64,000 bases of DNA. Source: Phyto melanocephala (lineage: Eukaryota > Arthropoda > Insecta > Diptera > Rhinophoridae). Positions 1 through 12,849 of the stretch are shown piece by piece. Position 1 is the first letter of the stretch. Each line of letters starts with the position of its first letter. The notes under the pieces were generated by a model, which had not been told where the DNA came from, did no database searches, and saw nothing but the letters and a program-made list of their open reading frames with translations. Location: the NCBI GenBank assembly GCA_941918925.1, contig OW799237.1, forward strand, positions 54,052,997-54,116,996, written 5' to 3'. The position numbers and the translations under genes are program-made.

Positions 1-961
1 GTAGCGTTTTCCATGCAGCAACGTAGTTTGCGTCTGATAGGGAAAACTGGCTTATTAGGTGTGCTGCTTCCCCAGATACATTGCTCTTCAGATACCACAT
101 TTTCTGGACTGCAGGTACCGGTTGCTTATCTACCATTTCAGAGAACAACTCATAGAACTGCCGCCATTTTAAGTAGGCTCCATCGAATTGCGGTATAGTG
201 AGCTTTGGTAGCTGTAATGAGCTTCGGATCGATGCACTTAGTATTTCGACAGTTGCATGTGCTGCACCAGCGTTGTCAGCCATTATGGACAGGTTGGTTA
301 CCCTTTCCTGAACTAAATCGTTCAGGATGTAAAAGTCTTCAGTATTGAAGCCAGAGGCTGATGGATCTTCAGTGATTTCAAGGATTTCATCATATAATTC
401 TTGAATTTGGCTCCAAAGCTTATTGATGGTGTCTAGCCTTACGCGGTAGTATGCACGAGGATGAATTTCATCGCCAATCGTGGAGTCTGTTAACATTCGG
501 CTTAAGGTTGTCATCCTGGCTGATGCCCTGCGGATGAGGCCTTGTCGAGTGGCATCTGCTGGAGTACTAACTTCATGAGTTAGATGTTCCTGCTTTTGGG
601 TAGGAACGTCATGATTCGTACCTGACGTTTGTTGTTGATCTTGAGGGGTTGTCTTAAGACGTCTAGCTTCGTCCTTAAATATTTCCAAATATGACCTTGC
701 GAGTTCGTTAATCTTCGAGTAATAATCCTCAGTGAAGTACTCGTGACTTGTGGCCAAGGTTGAGACAACATCAAGTAATCGAAGCCTATTGTCCTGATCC
801 TCGAACTGATACTAGAGTTCAGTGAGGCGTCGCGCACGGTCATCGAAGTAGCCTGCTGTTGCTTTTCGACTGGCAGAATCCTTCTTAAAATTGCGGATGA
901 GTGCCTGAATGGCCTCACCTGTCTTCAACAATGACTCTAGAAGTTGATTTGGATTTTCCAT
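1..961 (-). pseudogene. BEL/Pao gag, N-terminal part, cut by window edge
   Basis: The frame reads leftwards from an ATG at 959-961 and begins MENPNQLLESLLKTGE. Residues 24-33, NFKKDSASRK, nearly match NFTKDSASRK in the gag at 4214, so both are gag proteins of BEL/Pao LTR retrotransposons (DUF1759-type capsid region). An in-frame TAG at 812-814 (codon 50) breaks the gene. Downstream the same frame appears open to the window edge and includes PQFDGAYLKWRQF near position 185, the conserved gag core. A leader and PBS-like site lie on its 5' side and then the LTR at 1200-1669, as expected for the 5' end of an element whose pol lies outside the window. Family is confident; function is lost. Confidence 0.85.
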
Positions 962-1199
962 GTTGGCCTCCTTGCTGATAAGAGACACTCAAAATATTCC
1001 ACAAGCAACGTCCGGGACCAGGATTAACCAGTATGTTAATTGATAGGCCGTTAAATGTGTAGTAGATGAATGCTACTACAACTTAATGTCCTCGCAAGGA
1101 TGATTGTCCTTGTCGAAGGGTTACCAAATGTCTATTGGTATCCTTATACGTAGGGTGTCTTCTTCGAGGGATGACGGATCACGTCGGGGTCACCAAAAA

Positions 1200-1837
<638 letters not shown>

Positions 1838-2402
1838 CACTCTTACTTTTTTTAAATCGGTTGTATAATATGAGCATAAGCTGTGTTACAAGACTTGACT
1901 ATTTATATAATATTTAAAAGGTACATATATAAACCCAAAAGGAATTCGTTAACAGTGTCAAAAATATGAAGTCTTATTTCGGAAAGTGCAAATATTGTAG
2001 GTATGGCGAATACGTCTCTAAAAGAAAATTTTAAATTAGGATTGCAATTGAATATCTATAATTCTGAATTAAGTCAACTATCATAAATTAGTTTAACCTA
2101 CTTTTAAATTTATATAAAAAGTTCAAATTAATAAAAATCCAGTAAACTTCAGTAAAAAATAGTGAATAATTTTGAGTAAACGAACGAATAAGGCCTGTTA
2201 GGAAAAACTTAACTCATTACATAGTAAAAAAATAAATCCTGAGATTTAAACTAAGTGAAGTGAATACTCCTATTTTTAATTTTTGTTTAATTTTTTATTT
2301 TAGTTTAGTTATTTGAACTGCTTATTAACTAAAATAGTAAAATTTTTAATTTTGATTTTGGAAAAAATTATATACTATGGTTTTGGTACTATCTTTCTCC
2401 GG
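1838..2402. other. AT-rich non-coding stretch
   Basis: The first ~130 bases match the 3' sequence that follows reptin copy 2 (TTGTATAATATGAGCATAA to GGAATTCGT at 44230). Beyond about 1965 the two copies diverge. The rest is AT-rich with no gene signal I can support. It may include the 5' leader of the non-LTR element that becomes readable at 2403. Confidence 0.5.
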
Positions 2403-3286
2403 GTCTATAAGGGTGACGACAAGGAGAAGCCTCAAGCTCCGGAGAGTAAGGACTCTTCTAAGGATCTCTCTATGAGCTGTGATGATGAATCTGCTCTTTC
2501 ATCGGACATTGATGACACCCAATCGGTCTCAGGACTAGTGGGGGAATTCTTTGATATGATGGATGTGGCAGAAGATGAAGACGCCCTTCTAGAATCTGAC
2601 GACTGTTCAGAGGACGCCGACGTCACAGTCGTCCACAGCGATCAGCTACATTGAAGGTTACTCAAATTAACCTTCATCACTCAAAAGCGGCGTCAGCTGC
2701 CCTACTCCTCCGACAGTCTTCAGGCACGGAGGATCCTATATGTGTCCAAGAACCATTGTTGTACAAAGACAGGGTTTGCGGGCTAAACAAGGATGGCTAC
2801 TACATTCTGTATGCATCCGGACCAGGTAGGACCAGATCTTGCATTATGGCCAAAAACAATCTTAAAGCTTTTGTTCTATCCGACTTCAGTGATAAGGACA
2901 CCTGTACTATAGCCATCGAGAACAAGAGGCGAATAGTCTGGCTAATGAGCTGTTACATGGCGCACGATCATGGAGGGGACCCACCTAACTCCATCACTAG
3001 GAAGGCTATGTCTTAAGCGAACAAAAGGAAAATCCCTCTCATAATCTGCGCGGATGCCAACGCGCACCATACCGTCTGGGGCAGCTCGGATACCAACCAA
3101 AGGGGTGAGTCACTCCTCGAATTTATAATTGAAAATAAACTAACAGTAGTTAATAGGGGTACTGAACCCACCTTTGTAGTTACTAACAGAAGGGAGGTTT
3201 TGGATGTTACTCTTATTAGCGATAGGTATATGAATTTGATAGGAAATTGAAGGGTGTCGAAGGACTGCTCTTTTTCCGATCACCTA
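2403..3286 (+). pseudogene. LOA/I-type non-LTR element A, end of ORF1 and endonuclease part of ORF2
   Basis: An acidic stretch (about 2403-2654, rich in D, E and S) precedes the start of an apurinic-type endonuclease at 2651, beginning LKVTQINLHHSKAASAALLL and containing QEPLLYKDRVCGL. A frameshift separates these two. A stop lies at about 3016, after which the frame continues with DANAHHTVWGSSDTNQRGES (3055-3110), PTFVVTNRREVLDVT (3170-3212) and SKDCSFSDHLCS (3254-3289), the known order of EN motifs. The reading then breaks at the left LTR of a BEL element and resumes at 12159. It is a decayed endonuclease of an LOA/I-group LINE (assignment from the EN-RT-RNase H layout). Confidence 0.75.
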
Positions 3287-4025
3287 TGTTCCCTTGAGTT
3301 ATTTTCTTTTTTTTTTTGTATTAAAAATAAAAGAAAACAACTCTCAATAGAATTAATAATAATTAAACAAAATCCGTACCTCTTAGTTTTCCCACAATTT
3401 GGCGTGTTCACTAAATTAAAGCAATTGCGGCTTAAATTACCAGACACTAAGTTATTTTCTCACACAACAAATAAAACAAACAAACAAAATTCCAAAGGCC
3501 AGACTGACATTCAACAGCTATTTATGAGGTATTTGAACAGTTTAGTGTATGAGAAAATAATTAGTGCAAACTTATCACATTTGTTTGGCGTTTGAATGAA
3601 CGATTTTCGGCCAATCAATATAAATATTTTTATTTTTTTTATTATTAATTGTACTGCAATTTTTTGTTTGTTTATTATTTGTATTTGTAATTTTTATTAA
3701 TTGTATTTGTAATTTTTTCATTAAATACCATAAGTTTTCAATAAAATTTGTGATTGCATTATTGTCATTCATCCAGCTAACATCGTCTTTTAATTTATCA
3801 ACAAGTCAGTTTACGTTGTTTTTGTGTACCACTTGAACAATTGAATTGACCATTATAGCTTGAAGTATCTAGACAAGTGTGCTAGACATTTTTTGCTCTG
3901 TTATCCTTGTGTACCACTTGGATAACGTTTTTTTTATTCTAAACCTTGTTGATCCTTGTGTACTATTTACTTGAATTAACGAACCTCTCCTTCGTAAGGC
4001 GGGATAAACGCATCCTACCTTAACA
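3287..4025 (+). repeat. left (5') LTR of BEL element
   Basis: It begins TGTTCCCTTGAG and ends CTACCTTAACA, followed by TTTTGGCGACCGTGACAGG. It matches 11407-12158 throughout. The right copy has TGTTAATTCCC at its start and an extra ~12 bp (TTTTTTACGTTC-like) near 11505, so the two are visibly diverged. Confidence 0.92.
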
Positions 4026-4213
4026 TTTTGGCGACCGTGACAGGACATCGGGTTTAGGAAAACCGAAAGTCCTTCAAGCAAACAATCCAAAACCAATACA
4101 TCAGCGGCCAACCACAAACTACAGGCGTCCAATTACAGACAACGTTGCATCATAATTAACAAGCAGCCTACTACAACTCTCAAATAACCTCCCAAGGGCA
4201 TCAACCAGGCAAT

Positions 4214-5336
4214 ATGGAAACCGCAGAGCAGCTTCTTCACCAACTGAAGGAGACCGGCGAGCATATAGCCACCATCATCCGCAACTTTACCAAGGACTCA
4301 GCTAGCCGCAAAACCCCAACGTACTACAAAGATCGATTGTCCCGGCTGACTACAGCTTGGACAGAATTCGAGGTGGCAGATACCAAATTACGGACTCTCA
4401 AGGATATTGATCTGGAAGACCGCTATAATCAAATCCAGTCAATGGCATCCAAATACATGACTCTGATGGAACACGAGCTCACTTACCAAGGCATGGGAGC
4501 CATCGCAAAAAAACCTAATGATCCACCGTCAAAACAGAGTGACCAGGTTGAGTTCCTTAACAACCCCCCATCCACGAAATCGCAGCCTACAAGTGGCCAC
4601 GATGGTTTAATCAGCCGCTCCCTAGGAAAGATGGCAGCTCTGGCTAGACAGCTAGAAGGCCTTCAGTTGCAGTCAGGTCAGGATGGACCTTATTACGATG
4701 TTAAAAGAGCCACCATCACCAAACTATGGCAGCAGCTAGAACTACTTAATGATAAAGTGTTGGATAAATATCCCGATCCAGACCTCGCTGGTTATGACAC
4801 AGGCAGATACATCCACCTCGAACAAGCCGCTCAGTTAGCGATCATCCAGCTTACCACGGCTAACAACAATCACCAATCATCAACAGACTATGGCCAGGCC
4901 ATCTACCTTACCATTACCCACAATCACTTTGTCTAAATTTGAAGGGGATTATATGAAATGGACATCGTTTTTCTGACTTATTTAAGAAAACTATTCATGA
5001 ACAACCAATGTCAGATGCTCACAAAATGTTTTATCTAAAGACCAATGTAACTGGTGAAGCAGGGAAGCTTATTAACCATCTCGCTGTTACTGCAGACAAT
5101 TACATAGCCGCTTGGCACTTACTACAGGATCGGTATGATAACAAACGACTAATAGTGGCAACTGCAGTTCAGAGACTGCTAGACCAACCATCCGGTGCCT
5201 CGACATTAATGGCCATTAAGCGATTGCACGATGCAACGAGAGAATGTCTGGCAGCTCTTTCTAATATGGGGCTCGAAATCTCGGGATCCACTCCTACTCC
5301 ACCTTCTGGTCAAAAAGTTGGACAAAACTCAATATG
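4214..5336 (+). pseudogene. BEL/Pao gag polyprotein, frameshifted
   Basis: It starts at the ATG at 4214 (METAEQLLHQLKETGEH...) with NFTKDSASRK at residues 24-33, as in the gag at 961. The first frame runs to 4936. The conserved core KFEGDYMKWTSF sits at the break (about 4928-4970) and the protein resumes in another frame by 5008 with SDAHKMFYLKTNVTGEAG, ending at 5337. Gag would form the particle; the C-terminal zinc knuckles are in the next frame. A frameshift near 4970 and another near 5250-5330 disrupt it. Confidence 0.85.
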
Positions 5337-6083
5337 AGCAATCGATCACCAACCCAAAAGAAATGCAACCAGTCAGCCAATTCCTTACCTTTCCACACTC
5401 TGGAGGCAATGGGACACAAAGAGAAGACAGTCTCTCCTGCTAACAAAACGTGCACGCTCATGGCACATCCTCGCCATGAGAACCAACGATGCCTTGTTTG
5501 CAAGCAGGAATGTCACCCGTTGTATAGATGCAGAGAATTCATCCAGCTAAGCCCTGTAAACAGACTAAATTTGATACAGAAACATAAACTGTGTGTTAAT
5601 TGTTTTAGTCACAATCATTTGACCAAACAGTGCACAATTTCGGGCCGCTGCCAGAAATGTGGAAAAATTCACAACACCCTGGTACACTTGGAACAAGCCC
5701 CGCAAAAGAATTCAATATCCGGGAAGCGTAACAAATCAAAGAGGGAAACTGAGTCAGCCAATGAAGCAGTTACAACGAATAACTCCTCAACACAACACGC
5801 GACATCTCTAGTCAGCACACCAACAGAAGTTGAAAGCATGGCAGGAAGTTGCACTAACAAAAGACCATATGTTCTATTGGGAACAGCGTTGGTAAAGGTC
5901 AATGCTAATAGTCTGGAAACTGAATGCAAGGCAATCCTTGATTCAGGATCCCAGGTTAATTTGCCGCAAATTATTTCCCCTCAACCCGCTCAATCGCTTA
6001 CAATCGACAGGTGGTCAATTCCCAACAACGTAGCATTAGCTGATCCAACCTTTAACCGTCCAGAAAAATCGATATTTTGTTAG
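5334..6083 (+). pseudogene. BEL/Pao zinc-knuckle and aspartic protease region
   Basis: Cysteine/histidine pairs CLVCKQECHPLYRC, CVNCFSHNHLTKQC and CQKCGKIHNTLVH form the zinc-knuckle block between about 5490 and 5690. The protease motif AILDSGSQVN lies near 5930-5960, the D-S-G of retroviral-type aspartic proteases. The frame stops at 6083, only about 40 residues after the catalytic motif. RT-associated sequence follows in an overlapping frame at 6077, so there is a frameshift and probably a deletion of most of the protease. Confidence 0.85.
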
Positions 6084-7465
6084 GGGAGGAATATTATCAT
6101 CAACTGCTCACGATCGGACAAATTAAATTAGGCAAAGACCTTCCACTGCTACAAAATACAACTTTCGGATGGATCGTGTCAGGAAAGGTATCTGGTGAAC
6201 ATCTCACATCAGCAATCTGCGGAGTCTTAACTGAAGAGGATAAAATGAATACAGCTATTGAGGGATTTTGGAAGCTCGAGGAGGTTAATGAAAGAGAGCA
6301 AAATTTATCACCTTATGATGCACAGTGCGAAGCACATTTTAATCAGCATACCACACGCGATAATGAAGGTCGATTCATAGCACGACTGCCGTTTTGTGCT
6401 GAAACATCTTTATCAGGGACCTCACATAGTATCGCATTCAACCGGTTCCTCGCACTAGAACGTCGATTATCAAAAGACGCTTCATTGAAGGAACAATATG
6501 CGCTATTCATGAAAGACTACGAAACAATGGGACACATGTCAAAAATCAATATAAATAAAGTAAAAGGGCATACATACTTTATTCCTCACCACTGCGTTTT
6601 GCGACCCGAAAGTAGTACAACTAAACTCAGAGTAGTCTTCGATGCGTCAGCAAAAACGTCCTCAGGAAGATCCTTGAATGATATTCTACACACTGGACCA
6701 CCACTACAAAATGATCTATTTACGGTTCCATTGCGATTTCGGCTGCTGCATTTCGTATTCACAACAGATATCGAGAAAATGTATCGCCAAATCTATATCC
6801 AGCCCAAGGACCGACAGTACCAGATAATCCTCCGGCGAAATAATGCTTCTGAACCCATTAGTTATTTCCAATTAAACACCGTTACCTATGGTACTAGACC
6901 AGCACCATATCTGGCAATTAAATGTTTAAAGGAGATAATCCAGGATAATAAGATGCAAGCTCCTTTGGCAGTCCGTTTCTTGGAAAAGAACTTTTATATC
7001 GACGACGGGCTAGGTGGAGCTGATAGCCTGAGTATAGCCCTAGAAACTCAGCGCCAGCTGCAAGACGTCCTGGCTAAGTACGGGTTCCATCTACGAAAAT
7101 GGTACGCTAATCATGCCCAGCTGCTCCGCAACATTCCCCGTGATGACCAAGAAGTCAGTCTTGGCTTCACAGACGAAACTGAGTACACGAAAACACTTGG
7201 ATTGGTATAGGTACCTAAAGATGACCTACTTAAAATCAAGGTCAACATTCAAATAGTTAAAGCCGTGACTAAAAGAACAGTCACGTCAGACCTGGCGCGC
7301 ATCTTTGATCCACTAAGAATACTGTCGCCAGTAGTTGTAAGAGCAAAAATGTTTATCCAGGAAATATGGACCTTAAATCTTTCATGGGACGAGGCTGTTC
7401 CTTCAGAATTTGACTCACGCTGGCGAACCTTTAGAAACAACCTAAGTGAAATTGAAAGCTTTTAA
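6077..7465 (+). pseudogene. BEL/Pao reverse transcriptase
   Basis: One frame is open from 6077 to a TAG at about 7208. It contains the motif series of BEL-type RT: TTKLRVVFDASAKTSSGRSL (RT motif 2 region, near 6620), FVFTTDIEKMYRQIYI (catalytic D, near 6755) and the box YIDDGLGGADS near 7000. After the stop the same protein resumes (VPKDDLLKIK..., then RTVTSDLARIFDPLRILSP near 7275) and ends at 7465. The polymerase copies element RNA to DNA; the stops make it inactive. Confidence 0.9.
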
Positions 7466-8452
7466 GTGCATCGGCATATATATAAAGGAGCTCTTCCTAG
7501 CAAGACTCAACTTCATGTTTTTACCGATGCCTCCGAAAAGGCGTATGGCGCTGCAATATACGTGAGAACATTTCTACCAAACAAAACAATAAGAGTATAT
7601 TTGTTATGTGCGAAATCACGGATAACTCCACTCAAGCACCAAACGCTGCCTAGACTGGAACTATGCGCCGCACAATTTGGTGCTAACTTAGCTGCAAAAG
7701 TGAAACTAGACTTAGATATGAATACAACGCCAACATTCTATTGGTCCGATTCAAAAATAGTCTTAGCATGGATAAATTCAAGATCGTCCTCATTTCATAC
7801 ATTTGTGGCAAATAGAATCGCTTCAATTCAAGATAACACGCTACCTGAGCAATGGCGACATGTGAGTTCTAAAGATAACCCAGCGGACATCATATCAAGA
7901 GGATTGGATCCCCAACAGTTACAGCACACACCCCAATGGATGTATGGGCCATTTTTTCTTCATGGAGACGAGAAACATTGGCCTCCCAGTTTTGGCCTAG
8001 ATCCTAATTTTCCGACCCCTGAACAAAGGCAAAGATCTTACAATTCACTCATTGCTGTCAAGAGTGAAAACTTTTTGCACAGCATCAACCACCGAAATTC
8101 ACTAAAAGGGCTCCAACGTATCATAGAACACATTTTAAGATTCATTAAAAATGCCAGAACTATCAAGCCCGAGCGACAAACCAAACAAACTCTCACACCT
8201 CTTGAACTGCACGATGCGCTCGCCATCATGGTTCGAATCACCCAACTATGCACATTCACAGAAGACATTCAACAGCTGCAACAGAAAAAGGAACTTAAAG
8301 GATCGAGTCAGATAAAAGGCCTAGCCCCATTTTTAGACGAATATAACATTCTACGAGTCGGAGGCAGATTAGAAGCATCCACGTTATCGTTCAATGCCAA
8401 ACATCCAATGTTGCTTCCTTATAACGACACCATAAGTAAACTAATATTTTAG
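7466..8452 (+). pseudogene. BEL/Pao RNase H and connection to integrase
   Basis: RNase H motifs are visible in order: HVFTDASEKAYGAAIY (first Asp, near 7515), LPRLELCAAQFGANL (Glu, near 7650) and FYWSDSKIVLAWI (Asp, near 7740). HVSSKDNPADIISRG near 7860 fits the fourth site. The ORF continues through a linker to the beginning of integrase and ends in a TAG at 8450-8452. On the far side the integrase zinc-binding motif begins (HRENKHCGPGALLAIVRQ), so this stop lies at its border. A frame break also separates it from the RT part at about 7465. Confidence 0.88.
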
Positions 8453-9515
8453 TCAATACATAGGGAAAACAAACATTGTGGCCCTGGAGCACTTCTAGCA
8501 ATCGTAAGACAACGTTTTTGGCCCATTAAGGGCAAACATTTGGCTCGAGAAACCGTGCATAAATGTGTGCAATGTGCACGAGCGAAATCAAAACTTCTGC
8601 AGCAAATTATGGGAAACTTGCCAGAAGCAAGAGTAGTGCCAGCGAGACCCTTTATTAATGCAGGAGTTGACTACTGTGGTCCAATCTGGGTTCACTTCAA
8701 AAGCCGGGGGAAGCGACCGCAAAAGGCGTATATTTCAGTATATTGTTGCTTTTCAACTAAGGCAGTTCATCTGGAGCTCGTAACAGACCTTACAAGCGAC
8801 GCCTTCATTGGAGCACTCAAAAGATTCATCGGCCGAAGGGGTCACTGTGACAACGCAACAAACTTTGTGGGAGCTCGCAATCAATTAGAAGAGTTGTCAA
8901 CTGCTGTTTTCGCGACAGCTGCTCAAGAAAAGATTCAACAAGAGTGTGCCAGCAAAGGCATCAGTTTTCATTTCATACCTCCACGAGCCCCGCATTTCGG
9001 CGGACTATGGGAGGCTGCAGTCAAATCCGCAAAAGGGTTACTTGTTAAAGAATTGGCAAACGCATCTCTGACCTATGAAGAAATGAAAACCGTGATCATA
9101 GAAGTCGAAGCAATCCTTAATTCGAGACCGATTGCGCCGTTGCCGAATAATCCGAATGATGAGGCTGCACTAACACCAGGCCACTTTTTGATTGGTGAAC
9201 CTCTTACAGCACAAGTGGATGCAACTGCTAGATTAACTTCAACAACTCTTACAAAACGATGGGAGTTAGTGTCACAAATAAAACATAAATTTTGGAAACG
9301 ATGGTCGCAGGAATACCTCAGTGAACTCCAACAGCGGAACAAGTGGCAAACTAAGGCTCAAAATTTGCAACGGGGTACCATTGTTATAATTAAGGACAAT
9401 ACACCAGTCATGAAATGGTCTTGGAAGGGTAACTGAAATTTACCCCGGTCCAGACGGACTCGTCAGAACAGCCGATGTAAAAACATCTGGTGGTATCCTT
9501 AAGCGAGCAATTCAC
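8453..9515 (+). pseudogene. BEL/Pao integrase
   Basis: The N-terminal zinc motif (HRENKHCGPG, then CVQCARAKSK) spans about 8455-8590. The catalytic triad follows: D in GVDYCGPIW (about 8665), D in CDNATNFVG (about 8850; the usual D/S-x-G turn is altered) and E in GGLWEAAVKSAKG (about 9000). The frame breaks at 9436. The C-terminus (YPGPDGLVRTADVKTSGG) continues in another frame and runs directly into the ORF that starts at 9516. It would insert the element DNA into the genome; it is inactivated by the 8450 stop and the 9430 frameshift. Confidence 0.9.
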
Positions 9516-11340
9516 TTGCTGGCTGCTCTTCCTGTGGAGCCAGCAGAAACAAATGTTAGCAATGAAACCACAGGTGACAAACCAACACGAAAAAAAGACA
9601 GTTCACCCAAGAGTAAAACCATAAATGAACCACCCTCAAAACGTTGTACTGTAAACACAACAGGTCTGCTACTACTCGTAGCATTATTTTTTCCGCTAAT
9701 CCTATGTCAACAAGTGACGTACATCCAAATCACCAGCAACCCTGGCTTACATTTCGAAACTATTGGCCAAGTTAAACCTGTCATCGCTGAATGGAAGCTC
9801 CTTATTTATTTTGAACTGACACAGTTCTATAACGAATTAGAGCTTTTAATAAACGTTACATCTGCGCTGAAAAGGGCCTGCGATTTCTCATCCCTTAATC
9901 ATCAATGCAACGGACTTTTATCCCATTTTCAAGTTATTAGGGATGAAATGGAGCACGGTTTGGAAAACTTCATAAAAAGAAAGCGACGAGGAGCAATAGA
10001 CATCGTTGGAAATATAGCAAGCTCCTTGTTTGGCGTTCTAGATTCCAAATATGCAGCAGAAATGACCGATACTATAAATAGTATAAAAACCAACGAAGCC
10101 CACTTGCAGAGCCTTCTGCGGAATAAAATATCGTTTCTTGACTCAACCCTCAATCTCATGAAGAAGTCTGACCAAAACACTCAAGATAACTTCGAAAAAA
10201 TGAACGATAAAATAAAGAAACTACTCTACCTCACAACCAATGACAGTTACCATCAATCGGAAGTCATTTTATCACTGAACGTCCAGTTACTTACAATTGC
10301 TAATAATTTACACACAGCGATGATCACGTTGTTAGCGGATACTTATCATGGTCGAATTAGTCCGGTTCTACTGACCCCACAACAATTTTCGAAGGAAGTT
10401 AATAACATAAAGGCAAACCTTCAAATAGATCTAACACTACCCGTTGCAGATATTATTCATTTATATGCTGTAGTCACCGCTCACGCAGCAATCTCAACTC
10501 AGCACATAATTTGCACATTGTTCATCCCTCTAGCCCATCAAGAGCAATATGATCTATTTTATATTACTCCAGTACCACAGCTAATGAACGGCTATCGTAC
10601 CAACAACTAAAATGATGGCTCTCAATGCTCATCGTGATGAATATTTTCGTCTAGATGATTCGAAGCTAAGTACCTGCAATAAACTTGAGAATAACACTTT
10701 CTTATGCCCACACATTCAAGCTGCATATCATAAAGGCTCGCCAACTTGTCGCTGTGAGATACGTTTATTCAACAATGAATCCGACTCAAGCAGCAACATA
10801 GAGTTGATAAGCAGCAATAACGTATGGTACCAACTTTATAACAAAAACCAGTGGCTGCTCGCAACTGAACAGCAACTACAACTAAGCACAGTCTGCAAGG
10901 GTGAAAGTAGTTCTCAATTGTTTGAAGGTACCGGGTTGCTCACGCTTCCAGCAGGATGTGCAATGAAAAATTATGATATTACCATATACGGACATCGAAC
11001 CATCTCATCAAACTTGCATTCATCATATACAAGTAATGGGATGTCATTCATTCATCTCCAGGAAAACGTAAAAAACATAACACAATCCTTGTCATATACT
11101 TTGAAAATTTAAAAATTAACCCAATTGCAGCAAGAAGTCAGGGCACAACGACAAGAATTTCCACTAGCAAGTACCCATAAAGTGCATAGCTTAACAATTA
11201 GCTATATTGGACTTGCCTTGATTTAAGCATTGATAGTTGTCCTGATAGCAAAACAAAGGTTAAGGAGAAGACGTAACCCGCTCCCCGAAGCACCACAACC
11301 ACGATCCCACTGGAATGTTTCATTGGACCCAACACATTAA
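9516..11340 (+). pseudogene. envelope-like fusion glycoprotein (env) of the BEL element
   Basis: The ORF at 9516-10610 begins with the pol C-terminal tail. It then has a hydrophobic signal-like segment (LLLLVALFFPLILC, about 9668-9710), several N-x-S/T sites, and a furin-type basic site RKRR at about 9985. A hydrophobic segment GAIDIVGNIASSLFGVLD directly after it fits a fusion peptide, and a heptad-like region follows. This is the layout of the baculovirus F / errantivirus Env class. A stop at about 10608 splits it. A second ORF (10612-11112) has the cysteine-rich ectodomain, and a membrane segment near 11200-11255 contains another stop, followed by a basic tail. Three breaks in all; inactive. 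Confidence 0.8.
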
Positions 11341-11406
11341 CCCATTTCAAAATAATTTGCCGGAGATCGCTCATTCACACTTTTCAATCCCCTTGGGGCC
11401 GCAATA

Positions 11407-12158
11407 TGTTAATTCCCTTGAGTTATTTTCTTTTTTTTTTGTATTAAAAATAAAAGAAAACAACTCTTAATAGAATTAATAATAATTAAACAAAATCCGT
11501 ACCTCTTTTTTACGTTCTTAGTTTTCCCACAATTTGGGGTGTTCGCTAAATTAAAGCAATTGCGGCTTAAATTACCAGACACTAAGTTATTTTCTCACAC
11601 AACAAATAAAACAAACAAAAAAAAATTCCAAAGGCCAGACTGATATTCAACACCTATTTATGAGGTATTTCAACAGTTTAGTGTATGAAAAAATAATTAG
11701 TGCAAACTTATCACATTTGTTTGGCGTGTGAATGAACGATTTTCGGCCAATCAATATAAATATTTTTATTTTTTTTATTATTAATTGTACTGCAATTTTT
11801 TGTTTGTTTATTATTTGTATTTGTAATTTTTATTATTTGTATTTGTAATTTTTTCTTTAAATACCACAAGTTTTCAATAAAATTTGTGATTGAATTATTG
11901 TCATTCATCCAGCTAACATCGTCTTTTAATTTATCAACAAGTCAGTTTACGTTGTTTTTGTGTACCACTTGAACAACTGAATTGACCATTGTAGCTTGAA
12001 GTATCTAGACAAGTGTGCTAGACATTTTTTGCTCTGTTATCCTTGTGTACCACTTGGATAACGTTCTTTTTTATTCTAAACCTTGTCGATCCTTGTGTAC
12101 TACTTGGATTAACGAACCTATCCTTCGTAAGGCGGGATAAACGCATCCTACTTTAACA
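11407..12158 (+). repeat. right (3') LTR of BEL element
   Basis: Partner of 3287-4025. It runs from TGTTAATTCCC to CTACTTTAACA and is followed by the target duplication ACCTA and resumption of the interrupted LOA/I element. It is 13 bp longer than the left LTR because of small indels. Confidence 0.92.
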
Positions 12159-12849
12159 ACCTATATATTGATTTCGATTTGGTTTTCGAAGTGGATTCTG
12201 AGAGTCATTTTTTGAATAGGAGAAGGACAAATTGGTCTGTTTATGCTGAGGTGCTGAATAGAAAGCTCTCTTCATGTCCAGACTCCATTGACGATAAGTC
12301 CACTCTGGACTCCGTAACTGAGCTCTTGAGTAATGTAATGGCTGAGGCAACCGATAACTCCTGTAGCAGAACTACTAGGAAAGGTAAGGCAAAAGCGCAA
12401 AGAATGCAGGAAACTATTCAATGAGGCTAAAAGGGGTGGATATTGGGCCACATATAAATCCTGCCTAAATGGGTTTAAAAACCTTATCAGAAGAGCCAAG
12501 AGGCAATCCTGGAGAAAATTGTGCAGTGAGGTGGAAAATTCTTCGGAGACAACTCGGCTACGAAAGATTCTATCATCGAATCCAACAATACCATCATACA
12601 TACAGAGGGCGGATGGTTCGTGGACCACCAGCAGCAAGGAAACGCTGGAGGTTCTCATGGAGACACATTTCCCAGGCTGTCTAGAGCAGGACTCTCCTCC
12701 TGCTGTTGACCACACGGATGGATGACATATCGAATCTACCGATCACTTAGCATCGCATAAGATGGGCAGTTGGAAGTTTCCATCCCTTCAAGTCTCCAGG
12801 TCCTGATGGTGTAATTCCAGCGGATCTACAGGAGAACATCGATATTTTA
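12159..12849 (+). pseudogene. LOA/I element A, linker between endonuclease and RT
   Basis: After the BEL insertion the LINE resumes with WILRVIF/FEVDSESHFLNRRRTNWS, the typical N-R-R-T-N-W segment after the endonuclease. Three frames are used in 690 bases (12179-12424, 12469-12684, 12519-12725), each ended by a stop, so the part is badly decayed. The tail of this stretch carries FKSPGPDGVIPADLQ (about 12790-12835), the conserved entry of the RT domain. Confidence 0.7.

Larger units (their letters stand above)
3287..12158 (+). mobile_element. complete BEL/Pao (roo-like) LTR retrotransposon with env, inactivated
   Basis: LTRs at 3287-4025 and 11407-12158 flank, in order, gag, protease, RT, RNase H, integrase and an env-like ORF. 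The 5-bp target duplication ACCTA is present at 3282-3286 and 12159-12163. The PBS is TGGCGACCGTGACAGG just inside the left LTR (about 4029). A weak purine tract, CCTTGGGGCCGCAATA, precedes the right LTR. The insertion splits the endonuclease of LOA/I element A. The LTRs differ by several indels and substitutions, and pol and env carry multiple stops, so it is not recent and cannot move on its own. An env puts it with retrovirus-like BEL elements such as roo. Confidence 0.93.
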
